From Microbacteriaceae bacterium (lineage in GTDB: Bacteria > Actinomycetota > Actinomycetes > Actinomycetales > Microbacteriaceae): 6,953 bases of DNA. Location: contig JAAZFP010000118.1 in the NCBI GenBank assembly GCA_012511645.1, positions 1 to 6,953 of the forward strand, in the 5' to 3' direction. A program made the position numbers and the translations under genes. Numbering within the stretch: position 1 is the first letter of the stretch; the number at the start of each line of letters is the position of its first letter. Of this stretch, positions 5,444-6,953 are shown in pieces. The notes under the pieces were generated by a model. That model was not told where the DNA came from. It saw only the letters and a list, made by a program, of their open reading frames with translations, and searched no databases.

Positions 5444-6313
5444 ATGTCACTACGGCTCATGGCTGTGCACGCGCACCCCGACGACGAGTCGAGCAAGGGT
5501 GCTGCGACCTATGCCCACTACCTTGAGCAGGGTGCCCGGGTGATGATCGTCACCTGCACCGGCGGCGAGCGCGGTGGTGTGCTGAACGAGTTGGTGGCGC
5601 GCAACCCAAAGAGCCGCCGCGATATTGCGGCGCTGCGACGTGATGAGATGCACTCGGCGCGAGACATCATTGGGTTTGAGCACCGGTGGCTCGGGTATCA
5701 AGACTCTGGGTTGCCGCCGACTGGTGATCCGGTGCCGTCGATGAGTTTTGCTGATGTGTCGGCTGAGGTTTCGGCTGAAGTACTGGTGCGTCTGGTGCGT
5801 GAGTTCAAGCCGCACGTCATGATCACCTACAACGAGCAGGGCGGCTATCCTCACCCCGACCACATTCGCTGCCATGAGATCTCGAAGATCGCGTGGGATG
5901 TTGCGGGCGATCCAGAAGCGTATCCAGAAGCGGGGGAGCCCTGGGAGATCACGAAGCTCTACTACGAGTCGATCTTCAACACGGAGCGGGTCAATCGTGT
6001 GTACGCAGTGCTGCAGGAGCGTGATCCAGGATCACCACTGGTGGCTCAGTTCGCGGCGATGATTGAACGCTTTGCGCGGCGCCCCAACGACGTCACGGCG
6101 AGGGTTGAAGTGGGCAAGTTTTTCGAGCGCCGCGATGATGCGCTGCGCGCACACGCGAGTCAGGTGGCACCCGACAGCTCATTCTTCTTCTGGCCCAATG
6201 AGTTGCAGCGTGAGGCATGGCCATTTGAAGATTATCGACTCGCAGCGTCGCGGGTGGTCACCAATGAGTTCGAGTCTGACCTGTTTGAAGGAATTGAGGA
6301 GCAGAGCGCATGA
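5444..6313 (+). CDS. mca: Mycothiol S-conjugate amidase Mca
   Basis: Mca is a cytoplasmic zinc amidase that cleaves mycothiol S-conjugates of electrophiles, antibiotics and alkylating agents. It gives a mercapturic acid for export and GlcN-Ins, which is recycled into mycothiol. The 289-aa product is full family length. It starts MSLRLMAVHAHPDDESSKGA: H11 and D14 are the expected zinc ligands, D13 the expected general base, and K18 matches the lysine that separates Mca from the deacetylase MshB. TCTGGERGG follows. The second metal-site motif GGYPHPDHIRCH (about 134-144) contains H137, D139, H140 and H144. WEITKLYYESIF, SFFFWPNELQREAWPFEDYRL and the C-terminal DLFEGIEE complete the family pattern. 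It heads a forward operon, and its TGA overlaps the next gene's ATG. Its presence is the best evidence that the host makes mycothiol. Confidence 0.97.
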   Translation: MSLRLMAVHAHPDDESSKGAATYAHYLEQGARVMIVTCTGGERGGVLNELVARNPKSRRDIAALRRDEMHSARDIIGFEHRWLGYQDSGLPPTGDPVPSMSFADVSAEVSAEVLVRLVREFKPHVMITYNEQGGYPHPDHIRCHEISKIAWDVAGDPEAYPEAGEPWEITKLYYESIFNTERVNRVYAVLQERDPGSPLVAQFAAMIERFARRPNDVTARVEVGKFFERRDDALRAHASQVAPDSSFFFWPNELQREAWPFEDYRLAASRVVTNEFESDLFEGIEEQSA

Positions 6314-6603
6314 CACTGATGACGCTGCCACACGTGGTGTTCGCCGCGAATGAGGAAGTGACCGAAAGCGCACTTGGCCCGGCCTTTGCCGATAGCTTTT
6401 GGGTGGTTGCGGCGCTCGCCGTTGCGGTGATCCTGCTCGGGTACGACTTGATTCGCCGGCTGCGCCGCGCAAAGTACCGTGCCGAGATTCACGACGAGCT
6501 CGCGGCGGAGATTGCGGAGCGCGATGCTGCGACGGCACACGAGCGAGGCGACGCCGACGGTGCGGACGATGCCGGCCCTTCGGGGAACACTCCGAAGGAG
6601 TAG
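6310..6603 (+). CDS. Small single-span membrane protein downstream of mca
   Basis: I do not recognise a named domain in this 97-aa product. It has a short N-terminal segment (1-28) and one transmembrane helix (about 30-46, FWVVAALAVAVILLGYD). A strongly basic cluster follows (RRLRRAKYR, 49-57), then a charged helical stretch that may be coiled coil (58-78) and an acidic, low-complexity tail. The positive-inside rule predicts N-out, C-in with about 50 residues in the cytoplasm. The ATG at 6310 overlaps the mca stop (ATGA) and has GAGGAG 8 nt upstream; M4 is an alternative start. Mycobacteria carry a small membrane protein gene at the same place after mca (Rv1083), so it is probably a real, conserved gene. 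A membrane-anchoring role for a neighbour is only speculation. Confidence 0.82.
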   Translation: MTLMTLPHVVFAANEEVTESALGPAFADSFWVVAALAVAVILLGYDLIRRLRRAKYRAEIHDELAAEIAERDAATAHERGDADGADDAGPSGNTPKE

Positions 6604-6604
6604 C

Positions 6605-6953
6605 ATGACCGCCATCGCCGAGCCGCAGCAGGTGCTGCGCGAGGTGTTTGGCTTCGACTCGTTTCGAGGCGACCAAGCAGCCATCGTGCAGCAGGTGACT
6701 GACGGTGGCGACGCCGTGGTGCTGATGCCGACCGGTGGCGGCAAGTCGCTGTGTTACCAGGTGCCAGCCCTGTGTCGCACCGGCACTGCCGTGGTGCTTT
6801 CGCCGCTTGTCGCGCTGATGCACGATCAGGTCTCGGCGCTGCAGCTGGCAGGGGTGCGAGCTGGCTCGTTGAACTCGGCAATGACGAGCGAGCAGCGTGA
6901 CGCTGTATCGCGTGCCTATCTCGCAGGAGAGCTCGACCTGCTCTATCTCGCGC
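6605..6953 (+). CDS. recQ: RecQ-family ATP-dependent DNA helicase, N-terminal part (3' truncated by window)
   Basis: The first 116 codons of a superfamily 2 3'-5' DNA helicase are present; the frame runs off the window end. Motif 0 is seen as FGFDSFRGDQAAIV, with Q24 the adenine-contacting Gln. Walker A is MPTGGGKSLCYQVPAL with K47, and motif Ia is VVLSPLVALMHDQV. The LNSAMTSEQR and LDLLYLA segments then align with E. coli RecQ just before its APERL sequence. The usual FRPGQ of motif 0 reads FRGDQ here. The DEAH box, helicase C-domain, zinc-binding and HRDC regions lie beyond the window, so full-length RecQ versus a short RecQ-like protein cannot be decided. The ATG at 6605 is one base after the previous stop, and its AAGGAG ribosome-binding site (6595-6600) lies in the last codons of the small membrane protein gene, so the genes are likely co-transcribed. 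Confidence 0.93.
   Translation, partial: MTAIAEPQQVLREVFGFDSFRGDQAAIVQQVTDGGDAVVLMPTGGGKSLCYQVPALCRTGTAVVLSPLVALMHDQVSALQLAGVRAGSLNSAMTSEQRDAVSRAYLAGELDLLYLA

Noticed and set aside
6179..6823. Open frame of 214 codons on the minus strand across mca, the small membrane protein and recQ
   Set aside because: Its composition is Arg/His-rich and it lies antisense to three convincing genes with motifs. No start signal was seen.
1..6953. Hidden defence system, mobile element, CRISPR array or tRNA/rRNA gene
   Set aside because: Every stretch is explained by housekeeping genes with tight spacing. No transposase, integrase, terminal inverted repeats, spaced direct repeats or cloverleaf-like sequence was found by eye. 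RecQ and YcaQ alone do not make a defence cluster.

Overview
This window looks like ordinary chromosomal core sequence from a mycothiol-producing actinobacterium. The evidence is high GC content, an unmistakable mycothiol S-conjugate amidase (Mca), an actinobacterial-type GreA, a DUF4307 protein and apparently leaderless promoters. The greA / DUF4307 / mca / small membrane protein block resembles the arrangement I recall around Rv1080c-Rv1083 of Mycobacterium tuberculosis. Moderate GC and gene content suggest Micrococcales, perhaps Microbacteriaceae, but that placement is inference.

Layout. The window opens in the C-terminal part of a class-3-like aldehyde dehydrogenase (2-502, +). It converges on a YcaQ/AlkX-family DNA glycosylase (499-1689, -), and the two stop codons overlap inside one TTAA. 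A 37-bp divergent spacer (1690-1726) separates ycaQ from an AI-2E/UPF0118-family membrane protein (1727-2956, +). That gene overlaps a threonine ammonia-lyase with one ACT domain (2953-4215, +) by an ATGA junction. Next come greA (4265-4747, -) and a DUF4307 membrane protein (4859-5305/5311, -). A divergent 132-bp intergenic region then leads into a forward operon: mca (5444-6313), a 97-residue single-span membrane protein (6310-6603, ATGA overlap) and the start of recQ (6605 to window end).

How the genes work together. Mca cleaves mycothiol S-conjugates during thiol-dependent detoxification. YcaQ and RecQ are DNA-repair proteins, GreA rescues backtracked RNA polymerase, and IlvA supplies 2-oxobutanoate for isoleucine. 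The mix is housekeeping and stress maintenance. I see no mobile element, CRISPR array, tRNA, rRNA, defence island or biosynthetic cluster.

The most interesting signals are regulatory. The 37-bp spacer carries two back-to-back TAnnnT -10 elements, each exactly 6 nt from a start codon and with no Shine-Dalgarno, so both ycaQ and the transporter look leaderless. The greA leader carries a 10-bp GC-rich hairpin that begins essentially at the predicted transcription start. A 10-bp perfect hairpin spans the ilvA stop codon. I found no convincing new multi-gene system.
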